From Pedobacter sp. MR2016-24 (GTDB lineage: Bacteria; Bacteroidota; Bacteroidia; Sphingobacteriales; Sphingobacteriaceae): a stretch of DNA of 64,000 bases. Both the position numbers and the translations under genes were made by a program. Positions 8,162 through 16,491 of the stretch are shown here, one piece after another. Below the pieces are notes generated by a model. The model was not told the origin of the DNA. It worked only from the letters and a program-made list of their open reading frames with translations, and ran no database searches. The stretch lies in NCBI RefSeq assembly GCF_026239655.1, contig NZ_JAPIVO010000009.1:124001-188000 (forward strand), written 5' to 3'. Each line of letters starts with the position of its first letter. The stretch's first letter is position 1.

Positions 8162-9148
8162 ATGGAAAATTATACAGGGAACGATGTAGAAAATAAAGAG
8201 GATCAGGATGCTAAAAAACTAAAAGATTTACCGCGTAAAAAGTCTAATCTTCGTGATGAAAGATATTGGAGAACTTTCGCCGGGCGCTGTTTATTCGCAT
8301 TGGCTTTTATCATCATTGGTCATGCCATTGCGTCTTTTTATCCGATGACCAACTTGGTTACAGCTTTCAGAACCCTGGCAATAACCCTGGATCTTGATGC
8401 TGCTTTTGGTTGGATGGTACTTGCCGGATTTGTTGCGCAAATGGTAGATGGCGCGCTGGGGATGGGATATGGTGTAATATCAACCACAGTATTACTTTCA
8501 ACCGGACTTAATCCGGCAGCAATCAGCGGAAGCATACATACTGCTGAGATGTTCTCCAGCGGAGCCTCCGGATTTAGTCATTACCGGTTTGGAAATATCA
8601 ACAACAAGCTTTTTAAAACCTTGTTGTTTCCCGGGGTACTGGGAGCAGTCATAGGTGCTGTATTATTATCCTATCTTGGTGAATCTTATGGAAACTGGCT
8701 CCGCCCTTTACTGTCTGCCTATACATTGCTGCTTGGTGGGCGCATTTTATTTAATGCCTTTAAAAAGAAAAAAGAGTCAAGAAAAGTAAAACATGCAGGT
8801 TGGCTAGCTGGTGCCGGTGGTTTTTTAGATTCTTTTGGCGGCGGCGGCTGGGGTCCGTTAGTTACCAGTACCCTCATCGCAAAAGGAAAGACTCCAAGAT
8901 ATATTATTGGTACAGTGAGTCTGACCGAATTTTTTGTAACACTTGGCAGCGCGCTTACCTTTTTTATTATTTTGGGTACTAGCCATATACAAACAATAGC
9001 AGGGCTGATTATTGGCGGGGTGATTGCTGCACCAATTGCCGCAAAGCTGGCAGGTAAATTGAATACCAGGTCAATCCTGATTGCTGTGGGTGTACTGGTT
9101 ATCCTATCAAGTGTGCGCACGCTATACAAAGCTGTAGGAGGCATTTAA
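8162..9148 (+). CDS. TauE/SafE (TSUP) family membrane permease
   Basis: A sulfite exporter TauE/SafE-type transporter for small organic or sulfur anions. ATG 8162 is preferred to the TTG at 8159, giving 328 residues. After a ~40-residue charged cytoplasmic N-terminus come about eight hydrophobic segments arranged as the two repeats of the family. The repeat starts are GFVAQMVDGALGMGYGVIST and GAGGFLDSFGGGGWGPLVTS. The substrate is unknown. It is monocistronic and ends at a strong hairpin shared with the convergent PRC-barrel gene. Confidence 0.92.
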   Translation: MENYTGNDVENKEDQDAKKLKDLPRKKSNLRDERYWRTFAGRCLFALAFIIIGHAIASFYPMTNLVTAFRTLAITLDLDAAFGWMVLAGFVAQMVDGALGMGYGVISTTVLLSTGLNPAAISGSIHTAEMFSSGASGFSHYRFGNINNKLFKTLLFPGVLGAVIGAVLLSYLGESYGNWLRPLLSAYTLLLGGRILFNAFKKKKESRKVKHAGWLAGAGGFLDSFGGGGWGPLVTSTLIAKGKTPRYIIGTVSLTEFFVTLGSALTFFIILGTSHIQTIAGLIIGGVIAAPIAAKLAGKLNTRSILIAVGVLVILSSVRTLYKAVGGI

Positions 9149-9152
9149 ATAG

Positions 9153-9185
9153 CTTAGCAGCCAGGTCTATCGGCTGGCTGCTAAG
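9153..9185. terminator. Bidirectional terminator hairpin
   Basis: A perfect 12-bp stem (CTTAGCAGCCAG at 9153-9164, CTGGCTGCTAAG at 9174-9185) with a 9-base loop sits between convergent genes. T-runs are weak on both sides. Confidence 0.65.
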
Positions 9186-9191
9186 TTCATA

Positions 9192-9704
9192 TTATATAAT
9201 CTGCCCCGGTTCAAGGCCATCTTTGCCGGCAGGTTTTCTATTGTAACCCCTGTCACTGAAATGTTGATGATTATAGAAATCATCCTGATGCTGTATATAA
9301 TTCATAGTGTCAACAACATGTTCAGCACTACCTGTCAATACATTTCTGATCTGCAGTTCTTCTGCCGGAGTAATTAATCCTTTTTTGTAGACAGGTAATA
9401 GAGGTAAGTTTGCTGAGATAGCTTCTGTTAATATCACCTCATCTTCCTCCTCCTTTAAGGATACAAGTCCGATAGGTATGAGTACCTGCTTATCTTCGTC
9501 GGAATCATATATATCCAGATCTGTGATAATGTATCTTACTTTACGGCTTTCCTTGTCAAAGATCAGGTCTTTCACGTCACCTATATAATCCCCGGCGGAG
9601 TCAAAAATTTCCCAGCTTTTAATATCAGGCTGATAATCTGCAATTTCAAAATCGCTACCGCTCAATTCCTGCAAACGGTCATATTTGTTTTCTTCTGATG
9701 CCAT
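9192..9704 (-). CDS. PRC-barrel domain protein
   Basis: The ATG at 9704 is chosen over a TTG at 9713, giving 170 residues. The PRC-barrel (SWEIFDSAGDYIGDVKDLIF, then VRYIITDL) occupies about residues 25-100. The remaining C-terminal part is charged and unrecognised. PRC-barrel proteins of this size in Bacteroidota are usually soluble and stress-associated. Neighbouring OmpA, cold-shock and PA2169-like genes are also of that type, but the exact function is unknown. Confidence 0.85.
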   Translation of the reverse strand: MASEENKYDRLQELSGSDFEIADYQPDIKSWEIFDSAGDYIGDVKDLIFDKESRKVRYIITDLDIYDSDEDKQVLIPIGLVSLKEEEDEVILTEAISANLPLLPVYKKGLITPAEELQIRNVLTGSAEHVVDTMNYIQHQDDFYNHQHFSDRGYNRKPAGKDGLEPGQII

Positions 9705-9746
9705 CTTTTTCAATTTTAAGATTCGGTAATTGGTTAATATATTGTA

Positions 9747-10358
9747 TTACTTTTTGCTAGTTAAAGCGACAATTTCAACGCTTCTGTTTAGCTCTTTCCC
9801 CTTTTCAGTAGCATTTGTCGCCACAGGAGCAGTTTCTCCTTTAGAATGAATTGAAATCATGTTTTCAGAAAAACCATTTTTAATCAGCCACGTTTTCACT
9901 GCTTCGGCACGTTCTGATCCAAGTTTTTTATTGTGTGAAGCTGTTCCTGTTGAATCTGTATTCCCATAAATGCCCAAGGATGCTCCATCAAAACGTTTTT
10001 TTAGCGAAGCTGCGATTTGCTGTAATTGTGCATCGGCGGTACTCTGGATACTACTTTGATCTTTAGCGAAAAGAATATTTTCGCCTATTCCATAAATTGC
10101 ATAACCATTAGCACTGCGGATAACAATTCCTTTGTCCGATACTTCATCATAGGATGTTCCGGGAGCGTTGAAATCTACCTGATCCCAATCTGCAACAGTT
10201 TTAGCTATCGTGTCCTGGACAGTGGTATCTGAGACTGGGGAGGTTTTTGTTTCGCTGTTTCTCCTCACCAGGAAAAAAAGGAGTGCAAGTGCTATTAAAG
10301 CCAATATGATCCATAGAATCGGACTTTTCTTTTTGGGTTGTACATTAAGTTCTGCCAT
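9747..10358 (-). CDS. OmpA-family cell-envelope protein
   Basis: The protein has 203 residues. A short lysine-rich N-terminus is followed by one hydrophobic helix (ILWIILALIALALLFFLV, about 15-32) that anchors it in a membrane. A linker leads to a C-terminal OmpA/MotB peptidoglycan-binding domain (about 85-200). The domain signatures are IYGNTDSTGTASHNKKLGSE (the NxDxxG/NxxLS region) and RAEAVKTWLIKNGFSENMIS. It probably tethers the membrane to the cell wall. It lies 42 bases upstream of the PRC-barrel gene on the same strand and may be co-transcribed with it. Confidence 0.9.
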   Translation of the reverse strand: MAELNVQPKKKSPILWIILALIALALLFFLVRRNSETKTSPVSDTTVQDTIAKTVADWDQVDFNAPGTSYDEVSDKGIVIRSANGYAIYGIGENILFAKDQSSIQSTADAQLQQIAASLKKRFDGASLGIYGNTDSTGTASHNKKLGSERAEAVKTWLIKNGFSENMISIHSKGETAPVATNATEKGKELNRSVEIVALTSKK

Positions 10359-10517
10359 CGTTGTAAGTTTTTGTTTAATTTATTTGATGAGAATAAAACC
10401 CTATTTTAGTATAATAGTTTCATAAATATGCAATGCCGTAAAATTTGCATCCTTTGTCACGCTTAGAACTGACAATTTGGAGATAAACATCTGGCTGCTG
10501 TTGTTGGTTATTCTGAA

Positions 10518-11075
10518 ATGAAACACATTATTTTTTTTGGTGATAGTCTCACAGCGGGCTATGGTTTAAGCAACGCGGCGGTAGCATCTTTCCCGGCGAT
10601 AATTCAACATAAAATTAAGCTTGCCGGATTAGATTACAAAGTCATAAATGCCGGTATTAGTGGAGATACTACCCAAGAGGGGCTTAACCGTTTGGATCGT
10701 TTAATAGTGGAGTCAATTGATATATTTGTACTTGCGCTGGGTGCTAATGATATGCTTACAGGAGTAGCACCGCAGTTGATGTTCACCAATCTTCAGCAGA
10801 TTATCGACAAAATAAAAGATAAAAATCCTAAAGTTAGCTTATTACTCTTAGGCATGGAATTACCGGTATGGGTTCCCGGAGAAAGGGCTGCCGCCTACCG
10901 AAATGTTTTTCGCAGACTTGTTGCAAATTATGATATCGCATTCGTTCCATTTTTATTGGAAGGTGTAGCTGGGGTAAAACGCCTCAATATGGCTGATGGT
11001 GTACATCCTTTAGCTGAAGGATATCAGATCATTGCTGAAACAGTCTGGATGGAGCTTAAATTGCTGCTGAACTGA
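10518..11075 (+). CDS. GDSL-family arylesterase / lysophospholipase (TesA-like)
   Basis: This 185-residue SGNH hydrolase cleaves ester or thioester bonds. All four blocks are visible: the nucleophile in FFGDSLTAGYGL, the glycine in INAGISGDTT, the asparagine in LALGANDML, and the terminal DGVHPLAEGY with Asp and His. There is no clear signal peptide, so it is probably cytoplasmic. It is the only gene on the plus strand between two minus-strand groups and ends at a strong hairpin. Confidence 0.92.
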   Translation: MKHIIFFGDSLTAGYGLSNAAVASFPAIIQHKIKLAGLDYKVINAGISGDTTQEGLNRLDRLIVESIDIFVLALGANDMLTGVAPQLMFTNLQQIIDKIKDKNPKVSLLLLGMELPVWVPGERAAAYRNVFRRLVANYDIAFVPFLLEGVAGVKRLNMADGVHPLAEGYQIIAETVWMELKLLLN

Positions 11076-11084
11076 GTTCTGAAA

Positions 11085-11120
11085 AAATAAAAAAGGTATG
11101 TCCAATAACGAACATACCTT
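11085..11120 (-). terminator. Rho-independent terminator of the cold-shock gene
   Basis: A 9-bp stem (11093-11101 with 11112-11120) is followed on the minus strand by a U-rich run (complement of 11081-11092). This is a classic intrinsic terminator for the cold-shock gene ending at 11140. The hairpin can also serve the convergent esterase gene. Confidence 0.8.
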
Positions 11121-11139
11121 CGAATTCTTAAGGAAAATA

Positions 11140-11328
11140 TTATACAAGTCTTACTTTTACTGCATTTAATCCTTTTTTTCCATCTTGTTCCTCGTATTCA
11201 ACAAGGTCATTTTCGCGGATTTCGTCTATAAGACCGCTTACATGGACAAAGATCTCCTGACCATTGTCATCTTTAATAAATCCAAATCCTTTTTCTGCGT
11301 TGAAGAATTTTACTGTACCGTTTTTCAT
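11140..11328 (-). CDS. Cold-shock protein (CspA family)
   Basis: This 62-residue single cold-shock domain binds single-stranded RNA and DNA and acts as an RNA chaperone. Both RNP motifs are present: KGFGFIKD (RNP1) and EIFVHVSGL (RNP2). Length and the N-terminal GTVKFFNAEKG match the family. It sits 30 bases downstream of the PA2169-like gene on the same strand and has its own strong terminator. Confidence 0.97.
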   Translation of the reverse strand: MKNGTVKFFNAEKGFGFIKDDNGQEIFVHVSGLIDEIRENDLVEYEEQDGKKGLNAVKVRLV

Positions 11329-11358
11329 ATTGTTTTTACTAATTAATTTTATTGGGTA

Positions 11359-11817
11359 TTATGCTCTTTCGAGGCGCTGGTGGTAAGTTTCAATTTCCCT
11401 TAAGGCTTCCAGAATGCCTGTTCTTTGTTTTTGTAATAACTGGATATGATCTGCATGTGTAGCATAATCTTCCAGCGCTGCATCAAACTTTTCAATTGCT
11501 GCTTTTTCTCCTGTTTCTATTGCTCCAAGAATTGCAGCATCCTCTTTACTGCTTAATGCCTGTTTGATATCTATCCATGTACGGTGCAAAACACCGAGAA
11601 CACCACCGTCTTCATTTTCAGACTTGCCCCCATGCTGTGCAATGTGAGCCTTTAGTTCCTGAGCATAAACAGCACGTTCCGTTGCATTTTTAAGAAAAAC
11701 GCTTTTCAATTCTACACTTTCAGTGGTCTCCGCCGCTGACTCATAACCTTCTTTCCCGTCGTTCAGAATGTTTATTAATCCTTTTAAATCGCTGACAATA
11801 TCTTTATTATTTTCCAT
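11359..11817 (-). CDS. PA2169-family four-helix-bundle protein (DUF2383)
   Basis: A 152-residue all-helical, acidic protein of the PA2169/DUF2383 type, a ferritin-like four-helix bundle. Characteristic segments are LKGLINILNDGKEGYESAAE at the N-terminus and GAIETGEKAAIEKFDAAL in the third helix. It has no signal peptide. Members are often linked to stress or stationary phase, and its neighbours here (cold-shock, OmpA, PRC-barrel) fit that. No enzyme activity is established. Confidence 0.88.
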   Translation of the reverse strand: MENNKDIVSDLKGLINILNDGKEGYESAAETTESVELKSVFLKNATERAVYAQELKAHIAQHGGKSENEDGGVLGVLHRTWIDIKQALSSKEDAAILGAIETGEKAAIEKFDAALEDYATHADHIQLLQKQRTGILEALREIETYHQRLERA

Positions 11818-11911
11818 AGGTACATATTTTTAGGTTTATTTACAACCTGTATCCGCAGAAATAGTTTTAAAATATTTGGCGATGACGAATAATCACCATT
11901 AAACATAGCGA

Positions 11912-12427
11912 TTATTTGCTCTTTATTTTGCGATAAATATTATTTCTCCCCTTTTTTTCCACAATATATATAGTGCCATCTTCTACCCAATTTAATAAAA
12001 TTCTTGAAACATCAGTACTTAATTTTTTAGATCTTTTAACTTCTTTCTTCTCTTCAAGTCTTGTTATGATATCATTAACACTGACATCGTTGCTGAAGAA
12101 ATCCTCCTCATTAAATAGAATTTTGATTTTTCTGGACAGAAATATTCTATTCTTTTTGTTTTCAGGCAGTTCGAATCTGGGCTTATATTCAACCTCGATA
12201 TCGAAAAGCTTATCAAGTTTAAAGTTAAGTGCTTGCGCATAGGCAATATAGTAGTCGAGATTAGTTGCTATGCCTTTTTCTATATTAATTATTGTCGATT
12301 TAGAAAAATCAGTCAGTTCAGCCGCATCAGCTATTGAATAACCCATACTAATTCTTTTTTCCTTTAATGAATTTCCAATCATCTCTTTAGCACCAATTAC
12401 CTTATGTATCTTTGTTCTTTTTGCCAT
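11912..12427 (-). CDS. XRE-family helix-turn-helix regulator
   Basis: The ATG at 12427 (171 residues) is preferred to an upstream TTG. The N-terminal HTH_3 domain spans about residues 15-75 (SLKEKRISMGYSIADAAELT, DFSKSTIINIEKG). The ~95-residue tail is basic and unrecognised; its end (SRILLNWVEDGTIYIVEKKG) could be a second winged-helix-like element. It is divergent from a tiny transcription unit that starts at a consensus promoter 50 bases away, which makes that unit a natural target. Confidence 0.88.
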   Translation of the reverse strand: MAKRTKIHKVIGAKEMIGNSLKEKRISMGYSIADAAELTDFSKSTIINIEKGIATNLDYYIAYAQALNFKLDKLFDIEVEYKPRFELPENKKNRIFLSRKIKILFNEEDFFSNDVSVNDIITRLEEKKEVKRSKKLSTDVSRILLNWVEDGTIYIVEKKGRNNIYRKIKSK

Positions 12428-12478
12428 TTTCAAAAAGAATAAATAATGATATGCATTAAGGTTGTTTGTTAAGTACGA

Positions 12479-12510
12479 TTTGCATATGTAATATATTGTC
12501 GTTATATTTG
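12479..12510 (+). promoter_or_regulatory. Consensus Bacteroidota promoter for a small transcription unit
   Basis: TTTG at 12479-12482 and TATATTTG at 12503-12510 are separated by 20 bases, an exact match to the primary-sigma consensus of the phylum. Transcription would start near 12517, away from the XRE gene. Confidence 0.75.
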
Positions 12511-12631
12511 ATTTATAGTAGCTAAATAATAATGTCCGGTTTTTAGTTTATTTAAAAAATTAATGCAAATAAAAGCCTGTTTCATTATAAAACCTTTTAG
12601 TTAGCTAGTAATAACCAATATATAACCGATT

Positions 12632-12685
12632 ATGAAAAAAATAGACATTCATTTCTTAAATGCGATCAAAGTACCGCCAGATTGA
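12632..12685 (+). CDS. Putative 17-residue small peptide
   Basis: The ORF MKKIDIHFLNAIKVPPD starts at ATG 12632 and stops at TGA 12683-12685. It lies inside a self-contained unit: consensus promoter at 12479-12510, leader of about 115 bases, this ORF, then an intrinsic terminator at 12697-12749. The A-rich bases after the ATG resemble other starts in the window. The product is unrecognised; a small RNA with an incidental ORF is equally possible. The stretch 12434-12868 holds only this unit. Confidence 0.4.
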   Translation: MKKIDIHFLNAIKVPPD

Positions 12686-12696
12686 TTCTGATTGAT

Positions 12697-12749
12697 AGCG
12701 GGCTGGGAATTTTGCGTGTATAATTAATCAACCATCCCGCTGTTTTTTT
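12697..12749 (+). terminator. Intrinsic terminator of the small transcription unit
   Basis: AGCGGG (12697-12702) pairs with CCCGCT (12736-12741). The stem continues after one mismatch (TGG/CCA) and is followed by G and seven Ts (12743-12749). Confidence 0.8.
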
Positions 12750-12868
12750 CAATGAGGATTACCCTCAAAATTACAAATAATGGAAAGTTAATGAGCTAAT
12801 TTTTGCTCATAGGGGAATACTATGCACTGTAATTATTTGAAGTCTTTCCTTATATCATAAACTTAACA

Positions 12869-13918
12869 ATGAGATTTATTTTTTTTATATCAATTATGAT
12901 TGTCCTAAATACTATAGCAACTGGAAATAATAATGCTTTCTGCCAACCAAATAACAGCGTTTTTTTTGAAATACAAATAGACGAAAATATCAAAGAAGTC
13001 CCATACCTTATCATTGAAAATCACCTTATAGATGAGCCTGAGCTGAGACTTGAAAAAGATAGAATCATTCAGCCTTATAAATGTAAGGGCAATATTTATT
13101 TTTTCGATCTTCAGGATATTGATGAACCTTCCTATTTTTCAATGCTGGTCAATTCTAAAGAAAGCGGAAGTTATGTATTAAAAGATTATCACTACGAGCC
13201 TGGAGATAATGTAGAGATCAAAGTGACTGCAGATAGTAAAATGCAGGAATATGATATTGATTTTTCAGGCATTGGTTCCGGAAAATATCGTTGCGTCAGT
13301 GAATTGCAATATCGCCTGTCACATCTTAAAAGTCAGGGAATAGCTGTTTTTGCGCCCGATGGGGTTTATATTGGTAAAAATAGTTATAATCTCAATTTAG
13401 GGATGCTAAAAGATGCAGTAGAAAAATATCGTCCGGAAATCTCGGAATACTCTTATTCACTTTTAAGTGCAGATATAAAGGCTCAACAGGAAAAAATACT
13501 TGTCGCGGCTTTCCATCAGCAAATGTATAATACGCTGACAACTAATGACGAGACCTCCTACCTAAAAGCTGCTGCAGCCTATCGTTTACATTTTCGGTGT
13601 GGAATGGAAACAGAAATACCTGACAGTATTAAATATAAATCCAGGGAGTATGCTGGGTATATACTGGATAAGTTAGTAACAGATTATCTGGAAAAGTATA
13701 CCAGGATTAACTTCATTAGTGTATATAATGCGATTAAAAAGATACATCCTGCTATTTTAAGTGATAAGGTGTTAGTACATCTTTTCCTGAAGCATAGTAT
13801 GGACATGAAGGAAGATTACCGAATGTTAATGGACGTTGCACTTAAATCTGTAAAAAATCCAGCATGTAAACATGCTTTAGGACTATTATCAGATTATGGG
13901 CCTGCTAGCGTATTATAG
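12869..13918 (+). CDS. TlpA-like secreted protein, apparently lacking its thioredoxin domain
   Basis: The 349-residue product starts with a signal peptide (about residues 1-20). It then has a beta-rich segment and a helical region, the layout of the front half of Bacteroidota TlpA-family proteins. Such proteins normally continue into a thioredoxin domain; this one stops at DYGPASVL. One base into the stop codon, another frame reads GELPGEKFEL then TAA (13918-13950), which resembles the linker that opens a TlpA thioredoxin domain. A frameshift plus deletion probably removed the enzymatic half. The surviving ORF may still be translated. Family placement is by layout and is tentative. Confidence 0.55.
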   Translation: MRFIFFISIMIVLNTIATGNNNAFCQPNNSVFFEIQIDENIKEVPYLIIENHLIDEPELRLEKDRIIQPYKCKGNIYFFDLQDIDEPSYFSMLVNSKESGSYVLKDYHYEPGDNVEIKVTADSKMQEYDIDFSGIGSGKYRCVSELQYRLSHLKSQGIAVFAPDGVYIGKNSYNLNLGMLKDAVEKYRPEISEYSYSLLSADIKAQQEKILVAAFHQQMYNTLTTNDETSYLKAAAAYRLHFRCGMETEIPDSIKYKSREYAGYILDKLVTDYLEKYTRINFISVYNAIKKIHPAILSDKVLVHLFLKHSMDMKEDYRMLMDVALKSVKNPACKHALGLLSDYGPASVL

Positions 13919-13952
13919 GTGAACTGCCAGGAGAGAAATTCGAATTGTAATT

Positions 13953-14528
13953 TTATTTACATTGGTCATTATGCAGCTGATTGAGCATTTCTGTGGTAAT
14001 TCCAATATAAGATGCAATCATGTGAAAAGGAATACGATCTATAAGCGCTGGATATTTTTGGTTAAAGTTGTCATATTTTTGTTGATTGCTTAAGATTACC
14101 GCCTCATGTATTTTTTTAAATGAAGAGACATAACTTCGATGAAAAAGGGTATCAATCATTACTGCTAATGCAGGTATTTGCTGACAAAGTTTATCAAAAG
14201 TATCTTTAGCAAACATAATTAATACACATTCTTCCAACGCATCTGTATAGGTAACGGAGGGTATGCCGCTAATTAAACTGTCCCGGTCACCGGCCCACCA
14301 GTTTTCCATAGCAAATTTCAAAACATGCTGATCTCCATTTTCATCGACAATATAATTTCTCAAACATCCTTTACATATAAAAGCATAAAATTTCATCTGC
14401 TCCCCTTCTTTTAAGAAATGTTCATTTTGATGTAGTGTCTTAGTAATTGCCAAAGAGCGGATTAATTCAATTTCATCTGCTGTGAAGTTCCCTTTGGTTT
14501 TTAGGTATGTTTCATAAATACTAAACAT
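13953..14528 (-). CDS. Crp/Fnr-family transcriptional regulator
   Basis: A 191-residue cyclic-nucleotide-binding-fold regulator. The cNMP domain covers about residues 25-115 (FLKEGEQMKFYAFICKGCLR). A C-terminal helix-turn-helix (PFHMIASYIGITTEMLNQLH) ends the protein. No cysteines suggest an iron-sulfur cluster, and the cAMP-contact residues are not obvious. It belongs to the large Bacteroidota Crp-like group whose ligands are unknown. It converges with the truncated TlpA-like gene. Confidence 0.9.
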   Translation of the reverse strand: MFSIYETYLKTKGNFTADEIELIRSLAITKTLHQNEHFLKEGEQMKFYAFICKGCLRNYIVDENGDQHVLKFAMENWWAGDRDSLISGIPSVTYTDALEECVLIMFAKDTFDKLCQQIPALAVMIDTLFHRSYVSSFKKIHEAVILSNQQKYDNFNQKYPALIDRIPFHMIASYIGITTEMLNQLHNDQCK

Positions 14529-14856
14529 ATATTCAATTTAGGTAGTACTATTTTATAACTGATAACTACGAGGAGATTTGCGCTTCGGATTTAAGTAAAT
14601 TGTATTTAATATTGAATCTTAAGGAACATAATGAGGTATTCTGTCAATTCAGCCAAACTATCCTTCATAGTTATCGTTTCTTATGGAGAGGAGGAAGGCT
14701 TATTTAACGGAATTAATGTGAAAATAAAGTATTGATGCAATGTGTTTATTTTTAAATCACTATTTCGCCTCTACATTTGGTTATCAATTGAACTAACAGA
14801 TGAATTAAAAATTAGTTTAGAAATTTCTTAATTTGACAATAAAGGCTTGATGGTAT

Positions 14857-14891
14857 AAACGATTGTGTTTGTCGTTAATTATCAATCGTTT
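14857..14891. repeat. 9-bp inverted repeat in an otherwise empty intergenic region
   Basis: AAACGATTG (14857-14865) and CAATCGTTT (14883-14891) are perfectly complementary with a 17-base spacer. They lie about 100 bases upstream of the DUF6266-like gene. An operator or leader hairpin is possible. The rest of 14529-14987 shows no ORF or RNA that I recognise. Confidence 0.4.
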
Positions 14892-14987
14892 TATTAGATT
14901 AATACTCAAGTTTACTCCAAACCGTATAATTGAATAGATTGAATGCAATTAATTCAAATGTTTTGTTTTAACTTTAAAAATATAATT

Positions 14988-15524
14988 ATGAAAAATTTAG
15001 AGAAAACAGCCCTGAGTAATCCGCAAACGAATGAAGCGGAAACGGTGAGAATAAATGATTTTTTTAATCAGATTCAAGATGCTATTTTGATAGGTTTTGG
15101 TGATCGGAATTTATCAGAAAATGAAGTAGTTCAGTCGGCAATTAATGCTAATGCTGATATTTTCGATGCCAGCAAAAATGACATTGATTATGCTAAGGTG
15201 AAGGTCAGTAAAGGTAACCTGCACATGGCTGCTAATGCGAGAATGAGGTATATCTCATTAGTGAGACTAACTATTAGCTGGAAAAATTCAATAGTTGGTA
15301 AAGCGAAAGATACTGATATAGCTCACCTGGTTTATTATAATGTTAGCAAAAATACAGTTACAGTTGAAAATACTGCGGCGCGTAGGATCAATGGAATTAT
15401 TGATTTTAAGGTGGCTAAAGGCACGATGGGGGATGAGGTCCATTGCTGGTTATTTTTTGTTTCTGAAGATGGTAAACTCAGATCTGAAAGTAGTTATTTA
15501 ATGTCCAGGAGATCTGTATATTAA
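14988..15524 (+). CDS. DUF6266-like hypothetical protein
   Basis: The ATG at 14988 (178 residues) is preferred to the in-frame ATG at 14943, whose added residues (FCFNFKNII) look like untranslated leader. The C-terminal part (IAHLVYYNVSKNTVTVENTA, then GDEVHCWLFFVSEDGKLRSE) resembles the end of DUF6266 proteins common in Bacteroidota, in which a strand pair and the phrase VH.W..F.S.DGK recur. There is no signal peptide or membrane helix. The first ~50 residues lack the glycine-rich start of that family. Function is unknown. Confidence 0.55.
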   Translation: MKNLEKTALSNPQTNEAETVRINDFFNQIQDAILIGFGDRNLSENEVVQSAINANADIFDASKNDIDYAKVKVSKGNLHMAANARMRYISLVRLTISWKNSIVGKAKDTDIAHLVYYNVSKNTVTVENTAARRINGIIDFKVAKGTMGDEVHCWLFFVSEDGKLRSESSYLMSRRSVY

Positions 15525-15575
15525 TATATTTTTTACCTGCTATAGTGTAGGCGGGTTATATTTTTCTTAAACCTA

Positions 15576-16433
15576 ATGATAGATCAGCACGTTGCGTCGC
15601 TACCTTTCCAACCCATGTTGAACGAGGAACCTATACAGGTTGTACGCATGAATGGTTTCTACGAAGAATCTTCTCTTGCACCACATAGGCATGAATTCTA
15701 TATGCTTTACTGGACGACTGATGGAAATGGTGAGCACAGGATCGATTTCAGAGATTACTGCATGCAGCCAGGCAGGGTTTTCTTTTTGCATAAAAATCAG
15801 GTACATCAGATGATTAACTATCCGGCAGATGGATGGATGATTCTTTTTAATGAGAAACTGTTTCATGATTTTCTAAGTCAACATCCTCAACTGGAACAAA
15901 ATGGACTCTTTGACTATTTTAACAGGCTACCCCTGATTGATCTTAATGATACTATGGTCAGTACTTTTGCGGGTTTAGTACAATTATTACAGCGTGAGGT
16001 GACGAGAGATTCTTTATCTCCTGTCATCCGGCATTATCTCTCTGTGTTACTTTTATATGCAGCAGAGCAGTCTACCGGTCTCCATCCGGTTAAACGCATT
16101 TCCGGGGAGGAAGATCTAATGCGGAAACTCAAAATCATGATCGGTGAAAATTATAAAATGAAGAGAGACACGGCATTTTATAGTGAACGTTTAGGTGTCT
16201 CTTCCAGAAAGCTAAATGGTATTACTACCAATACGATGGGTAGATTGGTAACGGACTTAATTAATGACAGATTATTAAGTGAAAGTGAAGCCTTATTGGG
16301 GACTACTACTAAATCGATAAAGGAAATTAGTTATGATTTGGGATTTGCAGACCAGGCACATTTCGCATATTTCTTTAAAAAAGCCAATGGGGCAACTCCA
16401 AGTAATTTCCGGGAGCAATTTTTTCAATTTTAG
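15576..16433 (+). CDS. AraC-family transcriptional regulator
   Basis: The protein has 285 residues. An N-terminal cupin (APHRHEFYMLYWTTDGNGEH, PGRVFFLHKNQVHQM) precedes a C-terminal AraC/XylS domain of about 100 residues (DTAFYSERLGVSSRKLNGIT and SIKEISYDLGFADQAHFAYF). It is followed 58 bases later on the same strand by a drug/metabolite exporter gene, a common regulator-exporter pairing. It probably controls that gene, though this is from position only. Confidence 0.93.
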   Translation: MIDQHVASLPFQPMLNEEPIQVVRMNGFYEESSLAPHRHEFYMLYWTTDGNGEHRIDFRDYCMQPGRVFFLHKNQVHQMINYPADGWMILFNEKLFHDFLSQHPQLEQNGLFDYFNRLPLIDLNDTMVSTFAGLVQLLQREVTRDSLSPVIRHYLSVLLLYAAEQSTGLHPVKRISGEEDLMRKLKIMIGENYKMKRDTAFYSERLGVSSRKLNGITTNTMGRLVTDLINDRLLSESEALLGTTTKSIKEISYDLGFADQAHFAYFFKKANGATPSNFREQFFQF

Positions 16434-16491
16434 CTAATAGCACAAACTCATTATGATATTTTGAGCATAACATAATGAGATTTGCAGGCAT

